Assembly: GCA_016283075.1 (NCBI GenBank)
Contig: JAEEMF010000040.1
Coordinates: 1-64,000 of the forward strand
From: Bacilli bacterium
Lineage (GTDB): Bacteria; Bacillota_I; Bacilli_A; RF39; UBA660
Direction of reading: 5' to 3'
Length of the DNA stretch: 64,000 bases
Below the pieces are notes generated by a model. The model saw only the letters and a list, made by a program, of their open reading frames with translations, made no database searches and was not told the DNA's origin. Positions 1-8,735 of this stretch are shown here, piece after piece (the stretch's first letter is position 1; the number at the start of each line of letters is the position of its first letter). The position numbers were made by a program, and so were the translations under genes.

Positions 1-41
1 AATTTTTTTACTTGAATATCTGTAAATAGTATTTTAGACAT
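1..41 (-). CDS. start of an unidentified gene, cut by the window edge
   Basis: Thirteen codons are visible, reading MSKILFTDIQVKK and then running off the left edge. An ATG follows a GGTGG-rich stretch, and a TATAAT lies on the minus strand at 63-68, about 20 bases upstream. Openings of this style are seen in small helix-turn-helix proteins associated with IS3-type elements, but 13 residues are not enough to claim this. Confidence 0.4.
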   Translation of the reverse strand, partial: MSKILFTDIQVKK

Positions 42-83
42 TATTACCACCAACTTTCTTATATTATACAGCAACACATAATA

Positions 84-130
84 AAAACCTATAAAGTAGG
101 TCACTCTTTTTTAAGAGTCCACTTTATAGG
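84..130 (-). terminator. intrinsic terminator of the HD-domain gene
   Basis: CCTATAAAGT at 88-97 pairs with ACTTTATAGG at 121-130, and an inner ACTCTT/AAGAGT stem extends the hairpin. Read on the minus strand, the hairpin is followed by a T run, directly after the stop of the HD gene. Confidence 0.8.
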
Positions 131-155
131 TTACATTTTATAACTTATATCTCTT

Positions 156-668
156 TTATATTGTTCTAATTAAATTGATAAGTAAAAATATATATAAATA
201 ATTAACAGCATGTTTTAATATATAGCTATATGAATCAATAAACTCTTTTGCTGCAACTACTTTATCTACTATACATATTACCCAGCTTTCTGCATATTTA
301 GGAAGACAAGGATATACTGGAAACATGTGAGCTTCTATAATATTTATTTCTTTATCACTTAAAGTAAATTCTCTTTTAGCATTTATAGCAGCATATTTAG
401 GATGAGTAAAGAATGATAAAAATCTTTCTTTACCAGAAAAGTTTTCATAACTCATAAAGAAGTCATGTAGTAGTCCTGCTCTTGCAATTTCTTTAGTATC
501 TAGTCTTAACTTTTTACCTACTAAGAAAGAATTATATGCTACCTTTATACAGTGTTCTTTTCTAGTAGTACCATGATGTTCTATTAAATCTAATTTATTA
601 AAATGTTCATTACTTAAAATGTCTTCAACTAATGAACAGAATTTTTCATAATTATTCATCTTGTTCAT
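156..668 (-). CDS. HD-domain phosphohydrolase family protein
   Basis: A 170-residue cytosolic protein with the metal-binding pattern of HD-domain phosphohydrolases: a first His in EHCIKVAY (about residue 39), the His-Asp pair in GLLHDFF (about 68), a later His in EAHMFP and an Asp in CIVDKVVA. Related small Bacillota proteins are usually annotated only as HD-domain proteins, and the substrate (nucleotide or other phosphoester) cannot be read from the sequence. The C-terminus (about residues 148-170) is hydrophobic. The start ATG has a GAGGT ribosome site. The gene is monocistronic, with its own terminator. Confidence 0.8.
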   Translation of the reverse strand: MNKMNNYEKFCSLVEDILSNEHFNKLDLIEHHGTTRKEHCIKVAYNSFLVGKKLRLDTKEIARAGLLHDFFMSYENFSGKERFLSFFTHPKYAAINAKREFTLSDKEINIIEAHMFPVYPCLPKYAESWVICIVDKVVAAKEFIDSYSYILKHAVNYLYIFLLINLIRTI

Positions 669-678
669 ATTTTACCTC

Positions 679-698
679 GCATGCTCATTATAGCATGC
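679..698 (-). promoter_or_regulatory. -10 element inside an inverted repeat, HD-gene promoter
   Basis: On the minus strand TATAAT (plus 687-692) is preceded by TGC, giving an extended -10. It is bracketed by two copies of GCATGC (679-684 and 693-698), so a dimeric regulator bound here would cover the promoter. The repeat is seen directly; an operator role is inferred. Confidence 0.45.
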
Positions 699-778
699 AA
701 GCACTATATAAAAATAGTAATTTTTAAAAACTTTACATTTTTATTAGGTTAATTATTCTTTATATTTTACACTTTGTA

Positions 779-787
779 TGTTATAAT
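779..787 (+). promoter_or_regulatory. extended -10 promoter
   Basis: TGTTATAAT lies about 32 bases upstream of the ATG at 819. It falls inside a possible upstream TTG-initiated reading frame, which argues that ATG 819 is the true start. Confidence 0.6.
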
Positions 788-818
788 TTTGTTAGTGAAA
801 AAGATTAGGAGAGTATTT

Positions 819-1292
819 ATGGAAGATAGTAGTATTGGAAGTAATATTAGAGAAACAATTAGTGAAAATAAAGGAAAACTAATATTTCTATTAGTATGTA
901 TAATTCTATCGATTGTAATAGGAATGTTTACTAATACAAATAAGAGTAGTAGTAATAATGAAGTAAAGAAAGTTGATTTAGAAGAAGCAACTATTCAGCT
1001 TGCTAAACAATATTATGAAAAAGCGCTTTATCCTTATTTAGAAAAGGAAGTATCTGATTATGACGTTTATTTAAAAAGTCATTCGGAAGATGGAATAGAA
1101 ATCACTTTAAGACAACTAGTATCTACTGTTGAAGACGTAAATATGGACATGTATAACAATGATAAATATAGTTGTAGTTTTGTTGGAACAACTATTAAGT
1201 TTTATCCAAAAGCTGAATATTCATCAACTGATTATGATGTTAAGGTAAATCTTAGTTGCGAAGATATAACTACTGATGGGGGGAATAATTAA
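819..1292 (+). CDS. hypothetical single-pass membrane protein
   Basis: A 157-residue protein with a short charged N-terminus, one strong membrane helix (about residues 20-36, KLIFLLVCIILSIVIG) and an outside-facing domain of about 115 residues with two cysteines (YSCSF and LSCED) that could pair. I do not recognise the family. ATG 819 is chosen because AGGAG lies 8 bases upstream and the promoter lies within the longer frame. The stop overlaps the next ATG by one base (TAATG), so the two are translationally coupled and probably work together at the cell surface. Confidence 0.75.
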   Translation: MEDSSIGSNIRETISENKGKLIFLLVCIILSIVIGMFTNTNKSSSNNEVKKVDLEEATIQLAKQYYEKALYPYLEKEVSDYDVYLKSHSEDGIEITLRQLVSTVEDVNMDMYNNDKYSCSFVGTTIKFYPKAEYSSTDYDVKVNLSCEDITTDGGNN

Positions 1293-3079
1293 TGAAAAAG
1301 TATTTTAATATGCTTTTTGCCGTACTGGTTTTAGCATTTGTTCCAAAAATTGCTTTTGCCAAAAATGTTGTTGCATATGGACAATGTTCATATGATGTAG
1401 AATTTGGCAAAGAAAAGTCAAATGGTAAATCAGTTTATGAAACATATGTTGATAATAATATTATTGAATTTGATAATTATGATTTTACGTTTGTTTTTTC
1501 AGAATCACTTTTACGTAATGGATATGCTAGATCTTTATTTGTTGGGTCTACATTTAATTCAAATACGTGGGATATAGTTAGTGAAAAAGGAAAAAATCAA
1601 TTTTCTGGAAAAAATTTTGGTAATACTGGTGAAGACTTAGCAAAATCTTTATATAATGCTTTAAATACAAATAATGGTGCATGTCCTAATTATTTGTTAT
1701 TTGTTAATAGTGGTGGAAAGATGTACTCTGAATTTTCCAATAGCGATAAAAAGTGTGACTCAGAAAATTGTGCTTTAATAGCAAAAGTTAGTGGTAAAGG
1801 CGATATTGTTTCTTTACCTATTAATGAGTTTTATTGGAGAGCATCTACCGTTGATAATAATAAAATTTATATTAGATTAGATGAAAATGGTCATTTGAGA
1901 TCTTCAATTTGTACTGGAAATGCAAATCCTTTCAAAACCCGAGTTTCAGGTGGTGGTGGAAGAGGTACATCAGGTGATTGTAAAGATGTTACTGCTCTAA
2001 AAGTTCTTACAACTGATTCGCCACAGGAACATTTAAAATCATTAGTTTCAAGTAATTATGTAAAAAGAATAGCAGTTATTAATGGAAATGATGTTCAACT
2101 AGGTGGAGACAAACCAGATACAAATAGTTGCGCAAATTATGTTGTTGGTCAGGGTTGTGTTTCAAGCAAAACTAATAATCTTTTCTATGAGAGTTTATCG
2201 TTTGAGAAAAACTATTTATGTGAACAGTTTAGCGATGTCAAAGCACAATTAAGTAGTTTTACAGATACTATTTGGCAAAGATGGCAATTATACTCAACTA
2301 AAAAGAATAAATTAAAAGATATTTTTGAATTTGATGGTAATAGAGTTGTTGGTGTTAAAGACTTTACTTTGGATACAAAAGAAGTACTTAACAATAAACT
2401 TGATTTACTAAAAACTAATACAATAGTTGATGACAAATTTGAAAAGGATTCACTTGAATATATTAGATTATTGAAATTATATGCTGAAAATAAAGATGGT
2501 AGTTATTGCAGCAGTATTGGCTCTGAAGTTCAAAAATATGATGAAACAAATGGATATAGCAAAAAAGTTGAAGATTTACAAGTTTATATTGAATTTGTTA
2601 AAAAAGCAACTAGTGAAATAAGCAGAATTGCAGGAGAAAAAGGATTCAAAGATGTAAAAGAAAAATCTGATCAGTTAGGTGCAGAAGCTGATGAATCACT
2701 TGAAAAAATTAACAATATATCTTATAAATTGAGGGAAGGATATATTTCACTTCTTGATCCTGAATCAGCTATGTTTGATTTCTCTGGTGGTTATAAAACT
2801 GGATGTGAGGCAATTGCAAGTTTAAATAACTTATTACAAACAATATTAAACTATATCAGAATTATTGGTATTGCTCTTGCGGTAATATTCCAAGTTCTTG
2901 ATTATATTAAGGTAATATTTGGTAGTGGTGATGATTCAATGGTAAAAGCTAATAAGCACTTATCTGTAAGAATTATTGCTGTAGCATTATTATTCTTAGC
3001 ACCAGCTTTAATTACATTTGTACTACAGTTCTTTAACTTAAATGGTACAGGTATTGCTGGAACATGTAATATTAAATAG
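1292..3079 (+). CDS. secreted or membrane protein with a C-terminal TrbC/VirB2-like helix pair
   Basis: A 595-residue protein with a classical signal peptide (MKKYFNMLFAVLVLAFVPKIAFA). A large extracellular part of about 480 residues follows, with many cysteines and glycine-rich stretches. The last 90 residues hold two hydrophobic helices (about 515-538 and 557-580) separated by a short charged loop (GSGDDSMVKANKH). That hairpin arrangement resembles TrbC/VirB2-type pilin subunits. This is a resemblance of layout, not a proven family match. The gene is coupled to the upstream membrane-protein gene and ends at a strong terminator. Confidence 0.7.
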   Translation: MKKYFNMLFAVLVLAFVPKIAFAKNVVAYGQCSYDVEFGKEKSNGKSVYETYVDNNIIEFDNYDFTFVFSESLLRNGYARSLFVGSTFNSNTWDIVSEKGKNQFSGKNFGNTGEDLAKSLYNALNTNNGACPNYLLFVNSGGKMYSEFSNSDKKCDSENCALIAKVSGKGDIVSLPINEFYWRASTVDNNKIYIRLDENGHLRSSICTGNANPFKTRVSGGGGRGTSGDCKDVTALKVLTTDSPQEHLKSLVSSNYVKRIAVINGNDVQLGGDKPDTNSCANYVVGQGCVSSKTNNLFYESLSFEKNYLCEQFSDVKAQLSSFTDTIWQRWQLYSTKKNKLKDIFEFDGNRVVGVKDFTLDTKEVLNNKLDLLKTNTIVDDKFEKDSLEYIRLLKLYAENKDGSYCSSIGSEVQKYDETNGYSKKVEDLQVYIEFVKKATSEISRIAGEKGFKDVKEKSDQLGAEADESLEKINNISYKLREGYISLLDPESAMFDFSGGYKTGCEAIASLNNLLQTILNYIRIIGIALAVIFQVLDYIKVIFGSGDDSMVKANKHLSVRIIAVALLFLAPALITFVLQFFNLNGTGIAGTCNIK

Positions 3080-3106
3080 GTAATTATTTACCTATTTTTT
3101 ATTTTT
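3074..3106 (+). terminator. intrinsic terminator
   Basis: AAATAGGTAA (3074-3083) pairs with TTACCTATTT (3088-3097) and is followed by a T-rich run. Confidence 0.85.
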
Positions 3107-3165
3107 CACATATATTTCATACAATATATTGATATTTGATGCTATAATTGTACTAGGTGATTTAT

Positions 3166-4290
3166 ATGATATATTTAGATTATTCTGCTACTACACCTGT
3201 TAATGAAGAGGTGTTAGATAGTTTTAATAAAGCTTGCTTAGAATTTCCAGGAAATGCTAATTCACTTCATACTCTTGGAGTAAGAGCAAATAAACTTGTT
3301 GAAAGTGCTACTAAGCAAATTGCTGATATCTTAAAAGTGGACCCTTCTGAAATAATTTATACTAGTGGTTCTAGTGAATCAAATAACTTAGCTATTAAGG
3401 GTATTTGTGATAAATATTCTAATCGTGGTAAACATATTATTACTACTCATTATGACCATTCATCTGTATATGGACCTATTGGATATTTACAAAAACATGG
3501 ATATGAAGTTGATTTTGTAGAATCAGATGAAAATGGGGTAGTATCTTTAGATAGTCTTAAAAAACTTCTTAGAGATGATACTATACTTGTTATTATTAAT
3601 GCTATTAATAGTGAAATAGGTATAAGACAACCTGTTGAAGAAATAGGTAAAGTTGTTCATGAAAATAGTAATGCTTTCTTACATGTTGATTTAACTCAAA
3701 TGATAAGTAAAGTAGATGTAGATTTAACTAATATTGATTTAGCAAGTTTTTCTGCTCATAAGTTCTTTGGACTTAAAGGAATAGGAGTACTTGTTAAAAA
3801 AGGTAAAATTAATCTTGAACCTATTATTCATGGTGGAAAGAGTACCACAATATTTAGAAGTGGAACTCCAGCTCATCCTTTAATAGTTTCAATATCTAAA
3901 GCTCTTAGACTTGCAACTACTGATTTAGATAAGAAATATAAATATGTTAAAGAGTTAAATGATTATTTGAAGGGTGAACTAAGTAAATATGAAGATGTAT
4001 TTATTAATAGTAATGATAAATGTATTCCTCATGTACTTAATATAAGTATTACTTCTATTAAACCTGAGACATTCTTACATGCGCTTGAAAAGTATGAAGT
4101 ATATATTTCTACTCAAACAGCATGTGCATCTTCAAATACTATTTCTCAAAGTGTATTTGATTTAACTAAAGATGAAAAGAGAGCTAAAAGTAGTTTAAGA
4201 ATTAGTTTATCTTATAAGACTACTAAAGAAGAATTAGAAGAGTTTGTTAAAATATTTGATAAATGTTATAAAGAATTAAAATTAAAATAG
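3166..4290 (+). CDS. cysteine desulfurase, NifS/IscS family (class V aminotransferase fold)
   Basis: A PLP enzyme of 374 residues that would remove sulfur from cysteine and pass it on as a persulfide for Fe-S clusters or tRNA thiolation. Visible marks: N-terminal YLDYSATTPVNEEV, the PLP lysine in SFSAHKFFGLKGIG (about residue 199), and the sulfur-accepting cysteine in a mobile loop, STQTACASSN. The start is ATG 3166 with AGGTGA five bases upstream; an in-frame GTG at 3157 falls on that ribosome site. An extended -10 (TGCTATAAT) sits at 3140-3148. No scaffold IscU/SufU gene is adjacent. The next genes are thiol-redox proteins. Confidence 0.93.
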   Translation: MIYLDYSATTPVNEEVLDSFNKACLEFPGNANSLHTLGVRANKLVESATKQIADILKVDPSEIIYTSGSSESNNLAIKGICDKYSNRGKHIITTHYDHSSVYGPIGYLQKHGYEVDFVESDENGVVSLDSLKKLLRDDTILVIINAINSEIGIRQPVEEIGKVVHENSNAFLHVDLTQMISKVDVDLTNIDLASFSAHKFFGLKGIGVLVKKGKINLEPIIHGGKSTTIFRSGTPAHPLIVSISKALRLATTDLDKKYKYVKELNDYLKGELSKYEDVFINSNDKCIPHVLNISITSIKPETFLHALEKYEVYISTQTACASSNTISQSVFDLTKDEKRAKSSLRISLSYKTTKEELEEFVKIFDKCYKELKLK

Positions 4291-4298
4291 GTGATAAT

Positions 4299-4562
4299 AT
4301 GAAAATTATAAAGATAGGGGCTTTATGGTGTCCTGGATGTCTTGTGATTCGTAAATCTATTGATAAGATTAAAGAAAACTATAGTGATATAGAAATAAAA
4401 GAATTAGATTTAGATTTTGATGAAGAAGAAGTTAAAGCATATAATGTTGGTGATGTTCTTCCTGTATTAATTTTTTATAAAGATGGAGAAGAATATAAAA
4501 GACTTACTGGAGAGAGTACTTATGAAGAGATTGAGAGTGTTATAAATGAAATTAAAGATTAA
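4299..4562 (+). CDS. small thioredoxin-fold protein (CPGC)
   Basis: An 87-residue thioredoxin-like protein with the redox motif WCPGC at residues 10-14, a cis-proline candidate in VGDVLPVLIFY and the usual beta-alpha-beta spacing. It has no signal peptide, so it should act in the cytosol. It lies 8 bases after the cysteine desulfurase with an AGGTGA site, and its end overlaps the next gene, which encodes an exported thioredoxin fused to a CcdA-like membrane domain. A role in feeding electrons to that membrane protein is inferred from position. Confidence 0.85.
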   Translation: MKIIKIGALWCPGCLVIRKSIDKIKENYSDIEIKELDLDFDEEEVKAYNVGDVLPVLIFYKDGEEYKRLTGESTYEEIESVINEIKD

Positions 4563-5766
4563 GTTATTATTTCTAACACTTTTAACTATTTTATTTATTC
4601 CAGTAGGTGCTTTAGCTTTTGAAGAGTATGATGATAAAATTTATGATATTGTAGGAGAAAAGAAAAGTGATGTTGTTACAGTATATTTCTTCTATAGTAG
4701 TGCTTGTCCGCACTGTAAGAAAGAAAACCAATTCTTAGATACTCTTGAAGAAGAAAGAAAAGATATTGTTATAAAAAGATATGAAGTTACTTCTAGTAGT
4801 ACTAATTCTGAATACTTAAGAAAAGCAAAAGAAAGATTAGGTATTACTTCACAAGGAGTTCCTTTTACAGTAATAGGAGATCACTATTATCAAGGATATA
4901 GTGATGGTATAGGAACTAGGATAAAAAGAACTACTTATGATTATCTTGGTATTGATATAGATGAAAACTATTTTAATGATGATGATAATAACAAGAATAA
5001 AGAGACTGAAAAAGATAATTCTTTTGAACTTCCTTTGTTTGGTAAAGTAGATGCTAAAAAAATTAGTATTCCACTAGTTGCAGTAGTACTTGGTTTAATA
5101 GATGGATTTAATCCTTGTGCTATGTGGGTTCTTTTATTCTTAATTAGTATGCTTTTAAATATGAAGGATAGAAAGAAGATGTGGATACTAGGATTTACTT
5201 TCTTATTTACATCTGCCTTTATATATTTCTTAGCTATGCTTGGTATATCAATTGTAGTTGGTATGGATAAGATTCCTTGGATAAGACTTCTTATTGCTGT
5301 AGTTGCTATAGTTGGAGGACTTTTAAATTTAAGAAGTTATATAAATACTCCTAAAGATGGTTGCCAGGTAGTAGATGAAAAGAAAAGAAAGAAATATTTA
5401 ACAAAGATAAAAGCCTTTACTAGTGAAGCTAATTTAGCTTTAGCATTAGTAGGTGTTATAGGACTTGCTGCGAGTGTTAATTTAGTAGAACTTGCTTGCT
5501 CTGCAGGATTCCCTACAATCTTTGTAGAAATACTTACTATTAATAATATAACAAGCGTTATGAAAATACTTTATATTCTTTTATATATAGTATTCTTCTT
5601 ACTTGATGATATGGTTGTATTTATTGTAGCAATGACTTCTTTAAAAGTAACAGGTATTACTACTAAATATAATCGTTTATCACATTTAGTAGGTGGTATT
5701 TTAATGATATTAATAGGTATTTTATTAGTATTTAAACCTGAATGGATAATGTTTAACTTTAGTTAA
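4546..5766 (+). CDS. membrane thiol-disulfide protein: secreted thioredoxin domain plus CcdA/DsbD-like transmembrane domain
   Basis: A 406-residue protein. A signal peptide (about 1-24) is followed by an extracytoplasmic thioredoxin-like domain with CPHC (about residue 54) and a GVPFTVIGD cis-proline loop. From about residue 175 on there are six or so membrane helices beginning with GLIDGFNPCAMWV, the NPC-type cysteine typical of CcdA/DsbD electron carriers, and a second membrane cysteine in VELACSAGFP. It would move reducing power across the membrane. The start overlaps the previous gene by 17 bases with a weak ribosome site, suggesting coupling. Confidence 0.85.
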   Translation: MKLKIKLLFLTLLTILFIPVGALAFEEYDDKIYDIVGEKKSDVVTVYFFYSSACPHCKKENQFLDTLEEERKDIVIKRYEVTSSSTNSEYLRKAKERLGITSQGVPFTVIGDHYYQGYSDGIGTRIKRTTYDYLGIDIDENYFNDDDNNKNKETEKDNSFELPLFGKVDAKKISIPLVAVVLGLIDGFNPCAMWVLLFLISMLLNMKDRKKMWILGFTFLFTSAFIYFLAMLGISIVVGMDKIPWIRLLIAVVAIVGGLLNLRSYINTPKDGCQVVDEKKRKKYLTKIKAFTSEANLALALVGVIGLAASVNLVELACSAGFPTIFVEILTINNITSVMKILYILLYIVFFLLDDMVVFIVAMTSLKVTGITTKYNRLSHLVGGILMILIGILLVFKPEWIMFNFS

Positions 5767-5778
5767 ACATTTTTTCTT
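5748..5778 (+). terminator. intrinsic terminator overlapping the stop codon
   Basis: AATGTTTAACT (5748-5758) and AGTTAAACATT (5761-5771) form a hairpin with a two-base gap, followed by a T run. The promoter of the pilin cluster (TGATATAAT, 5786-5794) follows immediately. Confidence 0.8.
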
Positions 5779-5810
5779 TGTAATATGATATAATGATAGT
5801 AGGTGAAAAT

Positions 5811-6656
5811 ATGAAAAATAAAGGTTTTACATTAATAGAACTACTAGCAGTAATATTAATACTAGGTGTTATTGCTTTAATAGCTATACCTCAAGTTTCA
5901 AAAGTAATAGAGCAGTCTAAAAAAGGTTCTATTGAAACATCTAATAATAATTACATAAGAGCAGTAAATAATAAAGTAATTTCTTCTAGAATGGATTCTG
6001 ATAAAGATAATGATATCGTAGATGGAGTATATGATATTAGTACTTTAGAAGGAATTGAAATAACTGGTAAAGCTCCTACTAGCGGAAGAGTAGTTGTTAA
6101 AAATGGAAGAGTAGATTCAGCAGATTTAATTACTGATGATTATACTTCTTTATGTAACTCAGATGGTAAGTGTACTTCAGAAAAAGGATCATATGTATAT
6201 TATATAAAAGTATGGCCGGAGATAACTGATACTTTAAATGGTGCTAGTACTTTAAGTGAAAGACCACTTGATAAGATGGTATACATTAAAATAAAGGTAG
6301 AAGGCTCTACTATCAAAGAAAAAACTGTATGTGTATATGATAACGGAGAAATATGTTTAGGAATGGATACATTCGAAAAAACATCAAAAAAATTATTAGA
6401 TATATTTGAATATGATGAACATACATGGATAAGGGAAAACCCATCAGGTGCAAAATGGTATAAAAGCCAGTCTGATAATAAAATTATATGTTATATAAGT
6501 AGTGGTAATACAAAGTGTATCAATGAAAAGTATTCTATAAGTATTGTGCCGGATGATGATAATAATGGGGAGATATATATGAGAGAATTAAGTACAAACT
6601 TTACTTGTGGATATAAAATGAATAATCGAAATAATTGCTGGACTGAGGAAGGATAA
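5811..6656 (+). CDS. type IV prepilin-like protein 1
   Basis: A 281-residue class III signal-peptide protein: short basic leader, then KGFTLIELLAVILILGVIAL, with the cleavage Gly|Phe and Glu at mature position 5. The mature part has a coiled helix, a region shared with the next two genes (VNNKV, SRMDSDKDNDIVDG, APTSGRVVVKNG) and a cysteine pair in LCNSDGKCTSEKG. The C-terminal 100 residues are specific to this pilin. ATG 5811 is preferred because an upstream in-frame ATG lies in the -10 element and AGGTG precedes 5811. It is first in a four-pilin operon. Confidence 0.88.
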   Translation: MKNKGFTLIELLAVILILGVIALIAIPQVSKVIEQSKKGSIETSNNNYIRAVNNKVISSRMDSDKDNDIVDGVYDISTLEGIEITGKAPTSGRVVVKNGRVDSADLITDDYTSLCNSDGKCTSEKGSYVYYIKVWPEITDTLNGASTLSERPLDKMVYIKIKVEGSTIKEKTVCVYDNGEICLGMDTFEKTSKKLLDIFEYDEHTWIRENPSGAKWYKSQSDNKIICYISSGNTKCINEKYSISIVPDDDNNGEIYMRELSTNFTCGYKMNNRNNCWTEEG

Positions 6657-6658
6657 AT

Positions 6659-7492
6659 ATGAAAAAGATAAATAAAAGAAAACGTAATGGATTTACATTA
6701 CTTGAATTACTTGCTGTAATACTTGTTCTTAGTATTATAGGATTAATAGCATTTGCGGCCGTTAATAATTCAGTTAAATATGCTAGAAAGAAATCTGCTG
6801 AAACTTCAGCACATGGATATATATATGCTGTTAATAATCAAGTAGGGCTTTCTAGATTAGATAGTGATACAGAAAATGATATATTAGATGGTACTAAGTT
6901 AGTGTCATCTTTAGAAGTTAAAATGGAAGGTAAAGCTCCTAATAGTGGACATGTTGTTATAACTAATGGTACTGTTTCTAAAGCGGAACTTATTATAGGA
7001 GAATACAAGATTACTTGTATTGAAGGTGAATGTACTACTAAGAAAGCTACATTCTTAGAATCAGTTGAACCTGGTTTAATTGATTTAGAAAATGAGAAAT
7101 TATTAGTATCATGGGATGATTTAGTTAATAAATATGGAATGAGTTTAACAGTAGGATATGGAGGAGCTAAAGCCCTTGCTGCTACTGGTTTAACTGGATT
7201 TGTTAAATTTCCACCAACTGCAACAGAAATATGGGGTACATGTTTTAGAAATAATAATAATATAACTGGTGCATATATTCCTTCTTCTGTTAAGAGAATA
7301 GGTGCAGAAGCATTTAATAAATCTCCGCTTAAAGTACTATATTTTGAAGATACATCTAATTGGTATGCTAAGTTATCTTCTGGTGATACTTTAGTAACAA
7401 TTAAATCTCCAGAACATGTAGCTGATAAAATTAGTAGAAGAACAAGTAAGAATAGTTACCCAATGGTAGAGTGGTATAACACTTCTAAATAG
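6659..7492 (+). CDS. type IV prepilin-like protein 2 with BspA-like leucine-rich repeat C-terminus
   Basis: A 277-residue protein with leader MKKINKRKR, then NGFTLLELLAVILVLSIIGL. Residues about 35-130 are paralogous to the pilins on either side, including the cysteine pair in TCIEGECTTKKA. The C-terminal third reads as BspA-type (LRR_5) repeats, for example GAYIPSSVKRIGAEAF and LKVLYFEDTSNWY. A pilin stalk carrying a leucine-rich tip suggests a minor or adhesive pilin. It lies two bases after pilin 1, with a GAGGAAGG ribosome site. Confidence 0.85.
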   Translation: MKKINKRKRNGFTLLELLAVILVLSIIGLIAFAAVNNSVKYARKKSAETSAHGYIYAVNNQVGLSRLDSDTENDILDGTKLVSSLEVKMEGKAPNSGHVVITNGTVSKAELIIGEYKITCIEGECTTKKATFLESVEPGLIDLENEKLLVSWDDLVNKYGMSLTVGYGGAKALAATGLTGFVKFPPTATEIWGTCFRNNNNITGAYIPSSVKRIGAEAFNKSPLKVLYFEDTSNWYAKLSSGDTLVTIKSPEHVADKISRRTSKNSYPMVEWYNTSK

Positions 7493-7502
7493 GAGGAATA
7501 AT

Positions 7503-8324
7503 ATGAAGAAGAATGGCTTTACTTTAATAGAATTATTAGCAGTTATTTTAGTACTTAGTATTATTGCTTTAATAGCCGTTTCAGAGGTTAATAAGATAAT
7601 TGAAGAGTCTAGAAAACAAGCTAAAGTAGCAAGCGCCACTAATTATTTAAAAGCTGTAAATAATACAGTAAGTGCTTCTAGATTAGATAATGATTCTAGT
7701 AATGATATATTAGATGGTCTATATGTAGTAAATGATTTAGAAGTAGATGTTGAAGGAGAACTTCCTACTAAAGGAACTGTTACTATTTTAAATGGTATAG
7801 TTTCTGCATCAGATTTACTTTATTCTAAATATAGAATAACATGTTATAAAGAAGATAGATGTGAAGGAGCTAAAGCAAGTTTTCTTTACTCAGCTGAACC
7901 TGGTTTATATGATTATGATAATAAAAGACTTCTTGTATCATGGAATGATTTAGTAAATAAATATGGTCTTAATATAGAAGCGGGCGGAGTTTCTACAGGA
8001 TGTAATAAACTAACAAGTAATAATTTAGAAGGAAGTTTACTTCTTCCACAAACTGTTAAAAAAATAGGTAGTTCTAAGTTTAGAAAATGTTCTGCTTTAA
8101 AAGGAATATATATTCCTGCTTCAGTAAAAAAGATAGAATCAGAAGCACTTCGTCAGTCAGGTATAACTTTTATAAAATTTGAAAATGAAAGTAACTGGTA
8201 CGTTAAACTTGCAGATGGAGACATAAAAGTTGATGTAACTGCAAAGAATATTGTAGATAGAATTAGAAGAGATTCAGCTGGTAATCAATATCCACTTGCT
8301 GAGTGGTATAATAGTACTAAATAA
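7503..8324 (+). CDS. type IV prepilin-like protein 3 with BspA-like leucine-rich repeat C-terminus
   Basis: A 273-residue close paralogue of pilin 2: MKKNGFTLIELLAVILVLSI leader, SRLDNDSSNDILDG, cysteine pair TCYKEDRCEGAKA, and repeats GSLLLPQTVKKIGSSKF and GIYIPASVKKIESEAL. Both proteins end the same way (YPxxEWYN). The tandem copies look like a local duplication that has diverged in the repeat region. The AGGAGG ribosome site is strong. Probably co-transcribed with its neighbours. Confidence 0.86.
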   Translation: MKKNGFTLIELLAVILVLSIIALIAVSEVNKIIEESRKQAKVASATNYLKAVNNTVSASRLDNDSSNDILDGLYVVNDLEVDVEGELPTKGTVTILNGIVSASDLLYSKYRITCYKEDRCEGAKASFLYSAEPGLYDYDNKRLLVSWNDLVNKYGLNIEAGGVSTGCNKLTSNNLEGSLLLPQTVKKIGSSKFRKCSALKGIYIPASVKKIESEALRQSGITFIKFENESNWYVKLADGDIKVDVTAKNIVDRIRRDSAGNQYPLAEWYNSTK

Positions 8325-8336
8325 TAGGAGGATTAT

Positions 8337-8735
8337 ATGAAAAGAAATGGTTTTACTTTAGTTGAACTTCTTGCAGTTATAATTATTATTGGAGTACTTT
8401 CTTTAATAACAGTACCAGTAGTAGATAATGTTATTAAATCTAGTAAACAGTCTGCTCATGATGAACAGTTAGAACTTATATTAAGTGCTGCAAAAGAATG
8501 GGGTTCTAAACATATGATGTCTCTTCCTGCTGATGAAGGAGATACTACTACTGTTACTATATCTGTACTTAAAACAAGCGGACTTCTTGACGTTAATTTA
8601 AAGAGTCCTGTTAATGATAAGTGTTTTAGTAATGATACAGTAATTGTTATTACTAGAAAGAATAATAATTATGTATATAATTTTGATGGTGATATAGAAT
8701 ATAGTGATACTTGCGAGGTTGAAGATGGCGAATAA
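8337..8735 (+). CDS. type IV prepilin-like protein 4 (ComGC/PilA-sized)
   Basis: A 132-residue protein with leader MKR and NGFTLVELLAVIIIIGVLSL, then a helix and a small globular end with two cysteines (DKCFSND and SDTCEVEDG). By size this is the plainest pilin of the group, like a major ComGC-type subunit. Strong AGGAGG ribosome site. Its last 11 bases overlap the start of the next gene. Confidence 0.88.
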   Translation: MKRNGFTLVELLAVIIIIGVLSLITVPVVDNVIKSSKQSAHDEQLELILSAAKEWGSKHMMSLPADEGDTTTVTISVLKTSGLLDVNLKSPVNDKCFSNDTVIVITRKNNNYVYNFDGDIEYSDTCEVEDGE

